Made by a program: the position numbers and the translations under genes | Part shown: positions 24,182 to 36,559 of the stretch, piece after piece | Layout: each line of letters starts with the position of its first letter | Position numbering within the stretch: position 1 is the stretch's first letter | Notes under the pieces: generated by a model | Told to the model about the DNA's origin: nothing | Seen by the model: only the letters and a program-made list of their open reading frames with translations | Databases searched by the model: none | DNA from: Sipunculus nudus | Taxonomy: Eukaryota; Annelida; Sipuncula; Golfingiida; Sipunculidae | Length of the DNA: 64,000 nt | Direction of reading: 5' to 3' | Assembly: GCA_026874595.1 (NCBI GenBank) | Contig: CM049316.1 | Span: forward strand, 20,361,839-20,425,838

Positions 24182-24210
<29 letters not shown>
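24160..24210. repeat. (CA)n(TA)n microsatellite on the right of the palindromic element
   Basis: CACACACACACATATATA followed by a TA run. Confidence 0.9.
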
Positions 24211-24212
<2 letters not shown>

Positions 24213-25189
24213 CCTGACGATATAATACAGAGGTTAAATATATGGTTAATGGTTATGTTTATTAATGGTTAACAGTTAATGTTAAATAATAAAAGCACAT
24301 TAGATAGCACTCACTGTTGTGTATATGCTTATAAAGTGCCTTGAAAAGTATGTTTTAGTAGCTTTTAATCACAGTTGAACTAAACGAATCTACAGTTATA
24401 GGGAAGAAACTTTTTTGGTCATGGTTTTAGAATATTAGCTGTTATTTGCTTTTGTACCAACGACTGAAAACAAAGCACTTGTAGGGAACCAAGTTTTCAT
24501 GTAACAAATCAAACGGTTCATTGGAAAAAGAGATTAAAATATTTAACAAAAGAAATCATCAGACGTTTAATGCTGCTATACTATCATAGATCAGATTAAT
24601 GCAATTATAAATACTGTCTATCTTGATCAATGAATATCAGATGCACTTTTTATATCATCCATTAAACACATAATAACCACTGGGATGCAATAAGCAAAAT
24701 AAATGAACATCATCTAGCAATTTACTGTATACTTAAATACTCTTTTATTTCCTAATAAATATAAAAAATAAATTCCCTGTTGAACGAATTTTCCAATGAA
24801 TCCGAACAATATTAGTAAACAGTGTAGGAAATTATTAAACAAGAAAGGCATTTTCGGGATGTAATAAGGATAATTAAGTAAATGTTATCTGGCAATATTA
24901 TATTATAAGTACATACTTTATAGTTATACGCTCTTTATTCCCCAATAAGTATAATAGAGATATCTGTTAAACAATTTTCAAAACTCCAACCAATACCAGG
25001 CTCTTTTTCCATAAGCCATTCCCATGAGTCTCCCAGTTCCTTCAACCGTTTTATTTTTTAAGATAAATAACAAAGAAAATTATTTTTGTACAATAACATC
25101 GTATATTGAAACATAAGCTTACTTAGATTGTAGATTTTAATAGAAATCTAGAAAATGTAGATTTTTCATAAATAATGTACATATATTTC

Positions 25190-27360
25190 TTAACACAACT
25201 TGGATTAAATAGAAAGACAGTTGATTGGTATGGGAGTCAAGCTTTGCAAGCCCATGTCGAGTATACATTGCTGAACGGTTCTAAATTGCAGAAGTACAAG
25301 GTAGCTGTGAAGTGTCAGTTATACATTTGTCATATGTAAGTAAAATGCAAAAGGTCCTTTCTAGTCATTTCGTTGGTTAAAGTGTAACATTTGTAGGTTA
25401 ATGTCCATGAATGTTCAGAGGATACATGGCCAGGAAGGCCACTTGGACGGCCGAATTTTTCCGGCCTTTCACGACGTCACGCCAGGGGCGGAGAACGACA
25501 TGTGGTAAAAAGGAAAGAGGGTTAAGTGTGTGTAATGTTTAAAGTTATGTGTTAAATGTAACATCGCATGGAAATTATCGTTATTTAAGTGCATAAAATT
25601 GATACTCTCTGGCAAATGCCGACAAATATCACCTTGAAAAACCATGCTAATGGGGGTATTTTCAAAAACAAAGGACACTCTAGATCCAACAGCTGATGCT
25701 TATCTCTCTGCCTCTACTTAAAGCTATCTGGAAAGTTGCTATTATTATAAGTAAAACTGCAGCTAGGCTAAATGTTGTGTTATTTGCTTTCTACTGTTTT
25801 TTTTCTTTCTGTTCTTATTTCTTTCATTGCTTGTATATGGACCATGAGTCTGTAATAAAAAGTTATTATTATAATAATTATTATTATTTTTACATCTATC
25901 AATACACGAGTTAAAAAGGGTCTATGTATGTATGTGTCTATATTATCTGTGGGCTCGTTTGCAGATAACTTGCCCAGCACTCATATGCCGGTTTGGTAAA
26001 TGGTTCACGTAAACACAGAGATGTCAAGCGAAGGCCTAGGTTGAAGTAACATCCACTGAGCAATACTGTTGAAGTGATGTCATCTGCGGCGCATGGTTGA
26101 AACGTGTGGTTGCAGATTAACATGATTTAATGCTGAGCTGTTTAAGGACAAATATGTTTGTATACGTTAGCTTTATTTATTTTATATGGACAATCGGTTA
26201 TGATAAAACACAATTGTTATTCTCCATGTCTCGGAAAGTAGATGTCAAGAAAATCGGAGAAAACGGAGAAAACCATCGACCCTGGACTGGCAACAACAAC
26301 CAGATCTCACGGCCACTTCTAGAATCGAACCAGTGTCGCCAGAGGAGAGGACGTTAGGCTCTATAGATGTAACGTAGTATGTTTTAACAAATAACCGTCA
26401 ACAGGAATCACAAACATTGAGCGTTTGTCGTATTGGATGCTGCGGTCAGGTCTTCAGGAGCAAAACAGGTTCATGGAAATTAACCTGATGCTGATGTTAG
26501 ACCGCGCTTGATCTGTAGGACCTACGTATTAGAGCCCTATGCCCTGGATGCGGATCCAATTCTCAAGTAAGAATTCAATTTTACAGCGTGTCTCGTAGCC
26601 TTTCTTTTGTATTATAAACAGAAGGACTGGCTAGCCCAGCTGGACTATAGGTCTGTGTCCCAGGGAACATTGTGACAACTATTTAACAGTGTTACTCGTC
26701 TTTATTTGCAAAAGACAATTGTGTCATTTTTATGATATGTGCTCATGTGTTATTTTCAGACTGAATAGGCATCCTTATTGTGCATGTATTATATCATTCG
26801 TCGAATATGACTCCATGGCGCAGCCTCTCATTTTTTATTAGTAAGGTATTTTATTCTTTTTGAGCCTGTTATATTACAACAGCTGTTGGGACATATGGTA
26901 ACGCACAGTACACCACCTTTCCTGCAAAAGTAAATAAAAAAAATATAAAGCTAAATTTCATGATTTGTGCATTTCGAAAATTTAATCTGTTAATATTTTC
27001 ATGATATAGATGTTATCCAGGAAAATATATTGAAAAGTTTCAGGGTTGAGTTACTTTTCATTATAAGGAGTACCATTTAGATATATGTATCATTACCTTC
27101 AACGGATTTATAGTAAGGGCTGTTCGGGGGCTGCTCGGGGAAAGCTGAGTTACAAGCTATTGTAGTTCTAACATTTCCTTAAAATATACCCTATAAACAG
27201 TGCTATTTTATCAGAAGTGGACAACATAAATAGCTCCACAAATCAAATTGCTTAGCAGGAAAGTATTGGAGTATTTGTAAAGCAAACATGCGTTTAGCCT
27301 TTCTTTCAAATCGACATAACGGCCATTTTTCAGAAAATGCATTGCGATCCATGTTTCAAA
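25190..27360. other. Spacer between the two duplicated segments
   Basis: AT-rich with no recognisable gene. A stretch at about 26235-26345 (GGAGAAAACGGAGAAAACC, then ATCGAACCAGTGTCGCC) resembles a dispersed tRNA-related repeat, and a similar phrase (GAGGAAACCGGAGAAAAATA) occurs near 22722. A short ATT-rich run is at 25864-25892. Confidence 0.45.
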
Positions 27361-28289
27361 TAACATAAATGGAAAATGCATTAAATCAAAATGCCGCAAA
27401 GACAGTAAATGCCACAATTGCTCTCTACTCCCATTCCCCCTGCTTATTTGAGGCTTGATTTATGGAATGCTTATGGTAATGCTTTGGTTTCTCCTGTATA
27501 CAGGGAGTGTTACTCGGCTTATTACTAAGTAACATAAGCTTATTACTTATTACTATGGACAGTGGGTTGGCGATGAAATTGTTTTTTTATGTGAGCGGCG
27601 TGACATAGGCTTAGGTACAGATGTCCTTTTGGTAAAAAAATTACGATGCTAGTATCCACCAAACGCGTACTCTAACAAGTGTGACTCTCCAGAAATACCC
27701 TTGCACATTTATCGTGATCCTAGAGAACAATTTCTTACAACAGTCATACCAACGACAGTGTCACGCGTGCTATGTGAACAAACTACCAAAAAGCGATATT
27801 AATTCGGACAAAAGTCTGCTGACACCGAGGCGTAATGTTTAATGTGGACGTATTCATTGGTGTGGGATACTAAGAAAAGTCAACAAGTCGTCTGGTCCAG
27901 AAGTGTTGGCTGCAGATTCAGTTAAGAAATGTGAGATATGCGACTTAACCTACCGCGGTGCCGTTAAGGCCTCTGTCAAAGCAATAAAGCGCATATCACT
28001 TCACTTCCAAATACACAAAAAATTGTTTCAAATTGGGATGCTTATATCAGTGTTTGAATTTCCTACGACATCCTTATCAATGTCTCGTGCCACAATGACA
28101 AGAAGACATGCCATAATCAGTGCCATTATTTTATCACTTCTGATGCAACTGTTATTCACGCTTGCACTGCACTTGAGACTGACCAACAAAACACGTCTCG
28201 TATAAATGTATTTATTCTATAGAATAAATGTTAAGGTTGCTTATCATTGCGCATCTTCTCATGTACAAATATAGCCATTAATATACTTA

Positions 28290-28298
28290 TAAACACAT

Positions 28299-28350
<52 letters not shown>
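28290..28350. repeat. (CA)n(TA)n microsatellite
   Basis: Short CA run grading into TA. Confidence 0.9.
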
Positions 28351-28351
<1 letters not shown>

Positions 28352-28869
28352 CATAATAAACAACTGATATAAAGCACTTTATACATCCATTGTAAATGAA
28401 GTAATGTTCTTTCAAAGGAAAGCATGATTCCATCTTTTAGCCAATATCTAGAATGTCGGATATATGTACCCCAATATAGAACCTTTCAAAAACAAAACTT
28501 TATCCATGACAGTTACATGGCTGGTCGTTGTTCAATGACAGGAATATTGAGAGAAGTTTTCTCTCTTTACATATGCATCATTTATCTTTAACTAGCATGT
28601 TGGAGCACTTACTTATATGTTACATCCCTGTGTTAGCATTCTGAGGCTGTGCCAAAAAGAATTTTATCGAGGAATATGTATATGTTATAGCAAGTTGAGT
28701 TTTTTCTAGTTATAAAGAAAATCCCTCTATTTATCTAAATCTATCAGGTACAAAGTTACTTTGGCAATAAAGAGTAAAACGAAAAAATAAAGTTCAACTG
28801 TCTCAGTAATATCCTAACCCAGCCATACTCCTTACAAATCTTGATTGCATATATAATTCTAAATTGAAT

Positions 28870-29090
28870 ATAGAAACAGAAATCGAACATGAATATACAG
28901 AAAAGTCGGTTCACTACCTATGGAATCGAACCTATGACATTCCGATTTCCGGTCGTTTGCTGTATCCACTGCGCTACAGCAGATCGATGATCTTTCTGTG
29001 TGTTTGCACACTTTATAGGAACCAACGAAGTCACGTCGTAGTAGTGACGTTAGTGCGCTACCAACTATATGTGTCGGCACAGCGTCTTGT
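28870..29090 (-). mobile_element. tRNA-derived SINE, copy A
   Basis: Read on the minus strand it has an A-box-like TGTAGCGCAGTGGAT and a B box GGTTCGATTCC, the internal Pol III promoter of tRNA-derived SINEs. The flanking body matches the copies at 36232-36466 and 41279-41400 (for example the GACCGGAAATCGGAA phrase). It also has about 100 bp of shared sequence 5' of the tRNA-like head. It is not a tRNA gene: the acceptor stem does not close. Confidence 0.75.
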
Positions 29091-29180
29091 GGCCTTATTT
29101 GGTGTGAAGCATATATTATATACAGAGATGTATCAATAGTCATGTCCTTCCGATTATCGTTCCTGCAAATACACGGAAGA

Positions 29181-29260
29181 GATCGGGGATCTGTTGTAGC
29201 TCAGTGGACAGAGCAAACAATTGTCAATGAGCCGACGTTTCTGTATATACATATATACAA
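29181..29260 (+). mobile_element. Truncated tRNA-derived SINE, copy B
   Basis: GGGGATCTGTTGTAGCTCAG matches the A-box region of the other SINE copies. It then jumps to the post-B-box body (GAGCCGACGTTTCTGTATAT), so the B box is deleted. It lies in opposite orientation about 90 bp from copy A. Confidence 0.6.
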
Positions 29261-29335
29261 AAATACACACACATATATATAAATATACACTCAAGTTCTG
29301 CGTTAGCTAGAGGTTCATAGCAATTCATATAGCGA

Positions 29336-29337
<2 letters not shown>

Positions 29338-29383
<46 letters not shown>
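29338..29383. repeat. (TA)n microsatellite
   Basis: TA run just downstream of TLR copy 2. Confidence 0.9.
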
Positions 29384-29386
<3 letters not shown>

Positions 29387-29411
29387 GAGTTTGACATTTG
29401 CATTTAAAAAA

Positions 29412-31763
29412 TCAAATATTGCTTGCCGCACTGAGGTCTCCTTGTGTAGACGATAGTGCTGACCGAAGACGTGACCAAAACACTGGAACATGGTCGATCA
29501 TATCTTGCCACACGAGATACGTGTGACTCCTTAAAATGGCCACTAGGGTGCGCGGCATATCAGTGGTTGGGATTTTCTCAAGCAATATAACAATCAGTTT
29601 ATCTACTCCTCTTTCCATCATGTGGATTCGGGCCATGTGCATTTCAAATTTACACCAACCACTGCGAATAAAATGTCGTGACAACACAATAATGGTTCTG
29701 CGACTCGTTGAGATACTTCTAAGGATATTCTCTTCAATCGGTCGACCGATTTCAAAGTCTCTATGGTGAAAACATAGTCTAAATGGGGCTTCCCTTCCTT
29801 CTAGGTTTGCAATCAGGTGATTATCTACCCACGGCAAGTCCCTCTCATTGTAGGCTACGAAAGCATCATATTGAAAAGCCCCATCTTCCTCGAACAGTTC
29901 AGCGAAGAGTTCCCGCCTGATTTTCAAACGCAGGCAGGAATATTTTATGTCCCATCGGTGACGATAAATAACCACAGACAATGACAAACAAACTGTAAGG
30001 ATAACAAGACAACTTGCGGTTACATACAGCCATTGAAAGCTTATGCAGTGTTTTTCAAGATGCGGTAAAATATCTCTGCCTAAATGAGCCAAAGGTACTT
30101 GCTTTCCACGAAGATTGCATATCATTTCCTCAATATTTCTTAGACTGTGTATAATTAAGTAGATTGATTTTAGAAATTCTAAAGAATTGCATGAACATTC
30201 CAAAGGGTTGCCCATCAGGTACAGGTTAAAACTATTTCCTGGTCTATCTGCTGCCATGAAAGCTTTGTTTACTTGTGATGCAACATCATTCTGCAAGTAC
30301 ACAATTCTGTTGTTGGAAAGGTCCAGTGTTGTCAGACCGTGCATGATTTTGCTAGGAGCTGAGAAGTCAAGCAAAAAGTTGTTTTTCAGGAGAAGACGCT
30401 CCAAATGCAGTGAGTTTCTTTCATTGAAGTATTTAGGTGATATATAGTAGATGTTGTTATACGAGAGATCAAGGTATTTCAAATTATTGAAATGTGGTAA
30501 TGGATCATCATTTTTTGCAATCCTTTTACCAAGGTCATTGTGGGCCAAATTGGCCCAAACGATAGCTGCAGCTAAGGTTCTGCCAATGCATTGATTGGAA
30601 ATTTTGCTTAATTTGACATGTGCGATGTTAATCGATATACTGACGGCAGGGTATTGCAGTTCTGTAAACCCAGTACACAGAAGTTTAAGATTACTGTAAG
30701 AGATGTCTATAAACACGTCTACCATATGCTCTTCATTTAATATGTATACGTACTTATTGTATGGCCACTTGATAAACCTACCCAAATGTCGAGCATTTAC
30801 AGCTGCGAGATTTTTTGGCCAAGGAATAGGAAAAAATTGTTTTACTAAATTTTGTTCCTGAATAAATCCACCACTAAATTTACTCTTCTTCCTCTTTGTA
30901 TCATTACCGGCGACAATCGGATGACTTTTGCTCGAAGCTAGCTCACGTGGAAGCAAACTGCAACCATATAATTCACTTTTTAATTTTTCTTTTTGCAAGT
31001 ACGGGTCTTGATTTCCTATTTCTAAAAGTGTTAAACGGGATAAGCCCAAGAGGAAAGTAAAAGAAGACAGTTCATTTAGACTGAGGCGAAGTTCTACTAT
31101 ATTTGGTGTAAAATTAGCTATTATTCCTTGTATTTTTGCTATTCTGTTATCACTAAGGTCAAGATGAGTTAATGATGGTGTCCTCATGGATTCTAATAAT
31201 TCAATAGAGACAACATTACTAGGACGCTCCATGTGAAGCGCTACATGTTGCAGTGTCAGTTCCTTTAATTTTGATTTTTGCAGTGAGCGCAGTAACGATA
31301 TTAAAACGCGGTATTTATTGTTGCCAAGCTTCACGTTGAAGGACATATCTAGTGTTTCTAAACTTGTTAATGGTTTAAAGACATGTGATATCTTAAGCTG
31401 TTTGGGATCTAATCCTAGATAATTTCTACTGAGATCGAGGGTTCGTAAATTTGAAAGTCCCTCAAAGGCTTTTACATCCATAAGTCGGATACCCAATACA
31501 ATTAAGCGTAACGTAACCAAGTTAACACACTTAATAAAGGCATAACCCCTTATTAGGGTTATGTGGTTTAAATGCAGAGAAAATCCCGTTACATTTTCTT
31601 CGCAAAGATCTGGTACTTCGGTTAAGTTTTTGCGCTCGCAGTCCACAAATATAGAGCCTTCTTTAAATGTGCAAATACAAGGGGTGCATTTGAACATTTT
31701 TGCAGCAGGGCAAACCACATAAACGTATAAAGGAAAAATGATGCTCATAGCAATGTACTTCAT
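29412..31763 (-). CDS. Toll-like receptor, single-cysteine-cluster type
   Basis: This single-exon membrane receptor senses microbial ligands or endogenous cues and signals through its TIR domain. The preferred start is the ATG at 31763, which begins signal peptide MKYIAMSIIFPLYVYVV; an ATG 12 codons earlier also exists. Numbered from that earlier ATG (795 residues), it has an N-terminal cysteine motif (CTPCIC), a run of leucine-rich repeats (LTHLDLSDNRIAKI, LKYLDLSYNNIYYI, LTTLDLSNNRIVYL), one LRRCT (NPLECSCNS to LEKHC), a transmembrane helix at about 590-612 and a TIR domain from residue 644. TIR box 1 is YDAFVAY, box 2 is RDFEIGRPIEEN and box 3 is FW at 774-775. Box 2 lacks the usual BB-loop proline. 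The frame is open throughout. Which TLR class it orthologously matches cannot be told. Confidence 0.92.
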   Translation of the reverse strand: MKYIAMSIIFPLYVYVVCPAAKMFKCTPCICTFKEGSIFVDCERKNLTEVPDLCEENVTGFSLHLNHITLIRGYAFIKCVNLVTLRLIVLGIRLMDVKAFEGLSNLRTLDLSRNYLGLDPKQLKISHVFKPLTSLETLDMSFNVKLGNNKYRVLISLLRSLQKSKLKELTLQHVALHMERPSNVVSIELLESMRTPSLTHLDLSDNRIAKIQGIIANFTPNIVELRLSLNELSSFTFLLGLSRLTLLEIGNQDPYLQKEKLKSELYGCSLLPRELASSKSHPIVAGNDTKRKKSKFSGGFIQEQNLVKQFFPIPWPKNLAAVNARHLGRFIKWPYNKYVYILNEEHMVDVFIDISYSNLKLLCTGFTELQYPAVSISINIAHVKLSKISNQCIGRTLAAAIVWANLAHNDLGKRIAKNDDPLPHFNNLKYLDLSYNNIYYISPKYFNERNSLHLERLLLKNNFLLDFSAPSKIMHGLTTLDLSNNRIVYLQNDVASQVNKAFMAADRPGNSFNLYLMGNPLECSCNSLEFLKSIYLIIHSLRNIEEMICNLRGKQVPLAHLGRDILPHLEKHCISFQWLYVTASCLVILTVCLSLSVVIYRHRWDIKYSCLRLKIRRELFAELFEEDGAFQYDAFVAYNERDLPWVDNHLIANLEGREAPFRLCFHHRDFEIGRPIEENILRSISTSRRTIIVLSRHFIRSGWCKFEMHMARIHMMERGVDKLIVILLEKIPTTDMPRTLVAILRSHTYLVWQDMIDHVPVFWSRLRSALSSTQGDLSAASNI

Positions 31764-31799
31764 GATTTCTGGTGATCCCGGTATTAATGAAACACACAC

Positions 31800-32110
31800 A
31801 AAAAATGCAGTGTCTTTGTATGTGGCTTTTCACAACAGCAGCTGCTCAGGGTTTTAAAAAACAGTCAAATGATGCACGTTAGTTTGACGCTTATTAGAAT
31901 ATGATCTTCACCCGATGCATTTCAAGAGATATCCATAATGTTTCTGCAAAAGAAAGAAAATATATTTTAATATCTAGATGTATAATTGTGTATACTGATT
32001 TAATAACTGAGAAAAAAAAAAAAAAAGACTGAGAAAGCCAAAATGTGTGTTTGTAAGGAGCGAAACATAAGGAGACCAACTTTGCATGTTAACAGATATA
32101 ACAGACATAT
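31800..32110 (-). promoter_or_regulatory. Conserved upstream region of TLR copy 2
   Basis: Similar to 19420-19690 in copy 1 and therefore probably 5' UTR or promoter. An A-run at about 32013-32028 is specific to this copy. Confidence 0.4.
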
Positions 32111-32812
32111 ATGTCGAAGAGTAATTAAAAATGTTTAATTACTAACTGAATTAATGTAAATGACTAAACTATAAAATATTTTCAAGCAAACAGGTACAAG
32201 ATGTACGTTCTAGCTTGCACTGCCATATGTTTATGGACAGAATACCATTTCACATACATTCGACGACGGCACGTTCTACAGTACATGAGAAAGGTTAATA
32301 CCGAAATTAAGGTGGACAATCCCTTGTACAGTATGTTGCACAAGCATGATCTCCAAACACTGGATAGCATATGTAACAATACATTATATGAAACAATTGT
32401 TATTAAATAATGCATCATACCTGTACAAGTACAACTGGAAGCTTCTTAAAATGAGTCAAATACAATATCGTGAGAGGCTTAACGACTATAGCAACCTGAC
32501 AGCAGGGGGCAGTAAAACACCTATCTACATATAACTCTTAATAATTTAATAGCACAGACAGAAATCGATGTTTTTTATATACGAAGGATGGTTTTCTTTT
32601 CATGTAACTACATTGTGTTCGGAACAACATTTGCGAAGCTAAGTATTACATAAGGGAGTCTTTGTTTATCAAAATACCAGTCTATATGGTTTTAAGTTAC
32701 CCAGAAAGAGTCAATGGTTACAGGAATTTTTGTATATTTTCATAAACATGGTGTGACATATAACCAGATAACTTATACGTGCACAAAAGCATCGGCGACT
32801 GATAGTAATGAT

Positions 32813-32814
<2 letters not shown>

Positions 32815-32889
<75 letters not shown>
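32815..32889. repeat. (TA)n microsatellite
   Basis: Long TA run with short TGTATATG interruptions. Confidence 0.92.
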
Positions 32890-35800
32890 AATCACCATCT
32901 AGACCGGTGAATATTTAAATAAAAAATGCTGCAATTCTGACAATGCCATATGGATGTGATCAGCTGCCTTAGCGGATGCCTGCGCTCTCTGAATGCTTTT
33001 CTAGTTCAACGCTAGATTCATGCCAATCGTGTATTATCTCTGTGCATCTGTTACCGATGTTTTATCCTAATGAAAAGAATATTATTTAAATATAGACAGG
33101 AATTCATACACAAAAATTAAGACCCCGATCATTGTATTAAACTAGTCTTGCTTAACAAATGGACGCTAAAATCAGAACAGTTGTATGTTTTTCATATATT
33201 CTTAATATTTCTCAAATTCATAAACAAAGGCTCTGTTAATCTATCCATGGTCATATCTATAATACAGTTTTGGAAACCACGAATCCATTATGAATTATGC
33301 ATGCCACAGTCACTGAAGATATCAGCACTTCCTGGTTAATTATATAAACATCATTATCTTTGTTCAATTATTTATATAACTGATATAGAAATACATATAA
33401 CATGGTGCGCAATAGTAAACATTGAGGTTCAGTACCACTTATCATAGGTTCGTTTGACAACATTCATTCTCTTTATATGCTGCATTCTCTTAGACTTTGT
33501 AACGGTCCACGTACAACATGGATGCTTCACAATGACACCTGTCTCACCAGCAAAAAAAATGGTGCTTACTTTAGACGGAATCTGGAAAGACCTTTGCAAT
33601 CAACAATAGAATCCTATACTTCTGGACTGTCAGCTACGGTGGCTCGGATAGGACACCAAGAATCGTGTTCACGCGATAATTATCACATGGCGATGCTTTA
33701 GTATGCTATGCTAGCTAAAACCCTCACTTGGAGCAGAATGTCTGTGGTATGTTGTCTGTTGACAACGCCAGAGGATTAATGCAACTTATTTTTTATGGAG
33801 AGGTAGTGGACCACCTTTTGTCCCCTCTTTCGGGGAATAAAACTTTTTTAACGAGAAAATTGCTCAATTTCCAATCTTAATCCAGTGCAGAGAAACATGC
33901 CTTAAGGATTATAGATGTAGGTCTTACGGTATTATCTATCTGTATTTATCTCGTAGGAACGAGATAATAATAAATGTCTTTATGTCCTATACGAGCCACC
34001 GTGGTCAGCTGAATTAACTTACAAAACAAATTTTGATTTCTTTTGTCCACTATGATGTCCATAATCTAACACATGTTAAAGATACCACACATGAAAAAGT
34101 AGGTAGTTAGCTTTACCAATCTTTGCACTTCAAGTCCCCCGCTGCTGGACACGGTCGCCATTGTAAATAACTTGAAAGTAATTAAAATGAAGCACTCTCC
34201 ATCGATAAGGTGGTGTTGTTCGACACGATGATAACCGTTTGAGTCCGACGCCGCCGCTATTTTGCGCAATCTCCAGCCGAGGTTAGGTCAAGCCGAGCCG
34301 ATTTTATGTAGCTCAGATTGGACTGAGAAAAATTTAATACAAAAAAAATAAAGCTTTTACAAATAAAATTGTCCGAAACATTTACAGACTAATACAGAAG
34401 AAGACCATCCTTTTTCTATTTTGGAAGAGTGACTGTGAGCGTTTTCCTTATGTGGCAAACATTGCCAGGGAACTTGCGCTTAGCTGATGAACCACGTTTT
34501 TTAAATGTTCCGGTTTTGTTATTTTTTATGTTAGGAAACGGTGTGACACCGGGACAAAATATACTCGATCCGTAAGCGCATACTAATTAAATGTAAAATG
34601 GATGCAATATATCAGACTTAATATAAATAACTTGTTTAAATAAAACGGGTACTTTTTAACATCGTCAAATGAAAAGGCTTTCAGGTCAGTTAAAGCCAGC
34701 CGATATTTTGCAAGGCGAGTGGAGCCACAAAGCTTGGCTTACTTCTACAGTCAGCCATCTTTTCGTCCAACCCAGCTGCATTTGAGTGGCTTACACGGCT
34801 CAGTGCTCTATAACCATCAAATTCGGACGGGATATTACAATCCGCCGAGCACCATACCAGGTCGCCAGCGGAGAAAGTCGAGCGTTCCACACCTCGACTG
34901 ATCAAAGCCCTTAATGTAAACATTCATTTTCCATGTCGGACAATTGTGAATTTAGACATGTATCATAATACACAGATGAGAAGAAAAATATGACACAATA
35001 CTACAATATAATATATTTGTAATGCTTATACTGTTGGTATAATACAGTGATTAAATTTATAGTTAGGATTATGGTTAATTTGTGGTTTCCAGTTGATATT
35101 AGGTAACGTTGTTGTTTGTATGATTATACAGTGTCTGTAAAAGTATGATTCAGTAGCTTTTAGTGTCAGCAGACCTTAAGGAATCTATAGTTACCTGACA
35201 AAATATATTTGGTTCTGGTATTGACCAATGTCCTGTACGTTTAGGTAAAGGAGATAGTTATGTCGCGATTCATATTGCAAGGGGGTTTAAATGATAGAAA
35301 ATGGGAATTAATTTACTTTTTTCTACTTCAATACTATCCCAGGTCAAATAAATGCAACTATTGATACTGTTTATTTGATCAAGGATTATCAGATGCACCT
35401 TTCCTGCATCCATTAAATCCATCATAACCACTTGGATGTAACCAGGAAGTTAATTGACTATTATTTAGCAATTTATACTACAGATAAACAATGTACATAA
35501 AATGTTCTTTTGATTCCTAAGTATAGAAGAAATCCTTGTTAAACGCTTGTACTAATATTTCTAAACAATACCAGTAACCGTCGAAATGGATCATTGAACA
35601 ATAAAGGCTTTTTAAGGCTGTAATAAGAAAAATTAATTAAATTTTATCTTGCAATGTTATACAACAAGTACATACTTTATAATAAAATGCATTTTATATT
35701 TCCGAATAGATAAAAATAATTGAAATTTCCGTTAAACAATTTTCCAATAATTGAAAACAATACCTGTGCACAGCGCAGGTAAATTATTGAACAAGAAAGG

Positions 35801-35969
35801 TTTTTCTTATGTAACCATTCCCAAGTTGTCAAAGTCGTCCAGTTCATATGACAAATTTATATTTGCAGATAAATTAACAAGAAATTCACTCGATCACACG
35901 TGCAATATATATCAGGGATTGAAACATAAACTTATTTAGTTTATAAACCTTTATAGAAATTTGAAGCCA

Positions 35970-35973
<4 letters not shown>

Positions 35974-36026
<53 letters not shown>

Positions 36027-36062
36027 TGGGTGTGTGAAGAGAGAGAGAGAGAGGGGGGGGGG
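35974..36062. repeat. (TA)n, then (GA)n and G-run
   Basis: TA run to about 36023, followed by GAGAGAGAGA and twelve G residues. Confidence 0.9.
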
Positions 36063-36177
36063 GGTTGGGAGAAAGAAAAAGGTAAATAATGTCCTTGAAA
36101 ATTTCAATGAGGGTCCGTCCACCTGTACGATAATAGCATGATATAATTTGCATCTCCAAGATTCGGTATAATGAATT

Positions 36178-36179
36178 AT

Positions 36180-36233
<54 letters not shown>

Positions 36234-36466
36234 TGCATGAATGGCCATGCCTGTTCATAGTATATAGATAAGGAAGTACTATAAACAGAAAAGTAGGTTC
36301 ATTGCCGATGGGAATCGAACCCCTGATCTTTCGATTTCCGGTCGGCTGCTTTAACCAGTAAGCTACGACAGATCCCCAACCCCTTTGTGTATTTGCATAC
36401 TTTTTTACGAACCAGTGAAGTGACGTCAGAGTGCTAACGACTACTTGTGTTGGCACCGCGATATAC
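36178..36466 (-). mobile_element. tRNA-derived SINE, copy C, with (TA)n tail
   Basis: On the minus strand the element has an A-box-like TCGTAGCTTACTGG, a B box GGTTCGATTCC, and a body ending in GCATGGCCATTCATGCATC. A (TA)n run (36178-36231) directly follows as its 3' tail. Copies C and D share the same 3' junction with (TA)n, so the TA run is part of the element or its tail. About 100 bp precede the tRNA-like head, as in copy A. Confidence 0.78.
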
Positions 36467-36479
36467 ATACATACATACA

Positions 36480-36554
<75 letters not shown>
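36464..36554. repeat. (CATA)n(TA)n microsatellite
   Basis: About ten CATA units followed by a TA run. Confidence 0.95.
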
Positions 36555-36557
<3 letters not shown>

Positions 36558-36559
36558 CC

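Larger units (their letters stand above)
15298..25180. repeat. Segmental duplication, copy 1 (TLR-containing)
   Basis: Ordered similarity to 27362-36000 covers TLR upstream, coding and downstream DNA. Matched anchors include GTCATACCAACGACTGTGTC (15655 against 27743), the TLR genes, GTTCAGTACCATTAACCATG (21033 against 33428), CACCTCGACTGTCCAAGCCC (22817 against about 34891) and CATCCATTAAACACATAATA (24655 against 35410). Both copies lie in the same orientation, offset about 12 kb. Divergence is considerable in non-coding parts. Confidence 0.85.
27362..36000. repeat. Segmental duplication, copy 2 (TLR-containing)
   Basis: This copy matches 15298-25180 in the same order and orientation. It lacks the palindromic element but has gained SINE copies (28870-29090 and 29181-29260) downstream of the TLR that are absent from copy 1. 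The differences date those insertions after the duplication, or reflect loss in one copy. Confidence 0.85.

Noticed and set aside
29536-30447. Plus-strand frames opposite TLR copy 2
   Set aside because: Antisense shadows of the TIR and LRR coding sequence.
36300-36380. A possible tRNA gene on the minus strand
   Set aside because: A and B boxes are present but the acceptor stem does not pair and the same body occurs in three other places, so it is a SINE.
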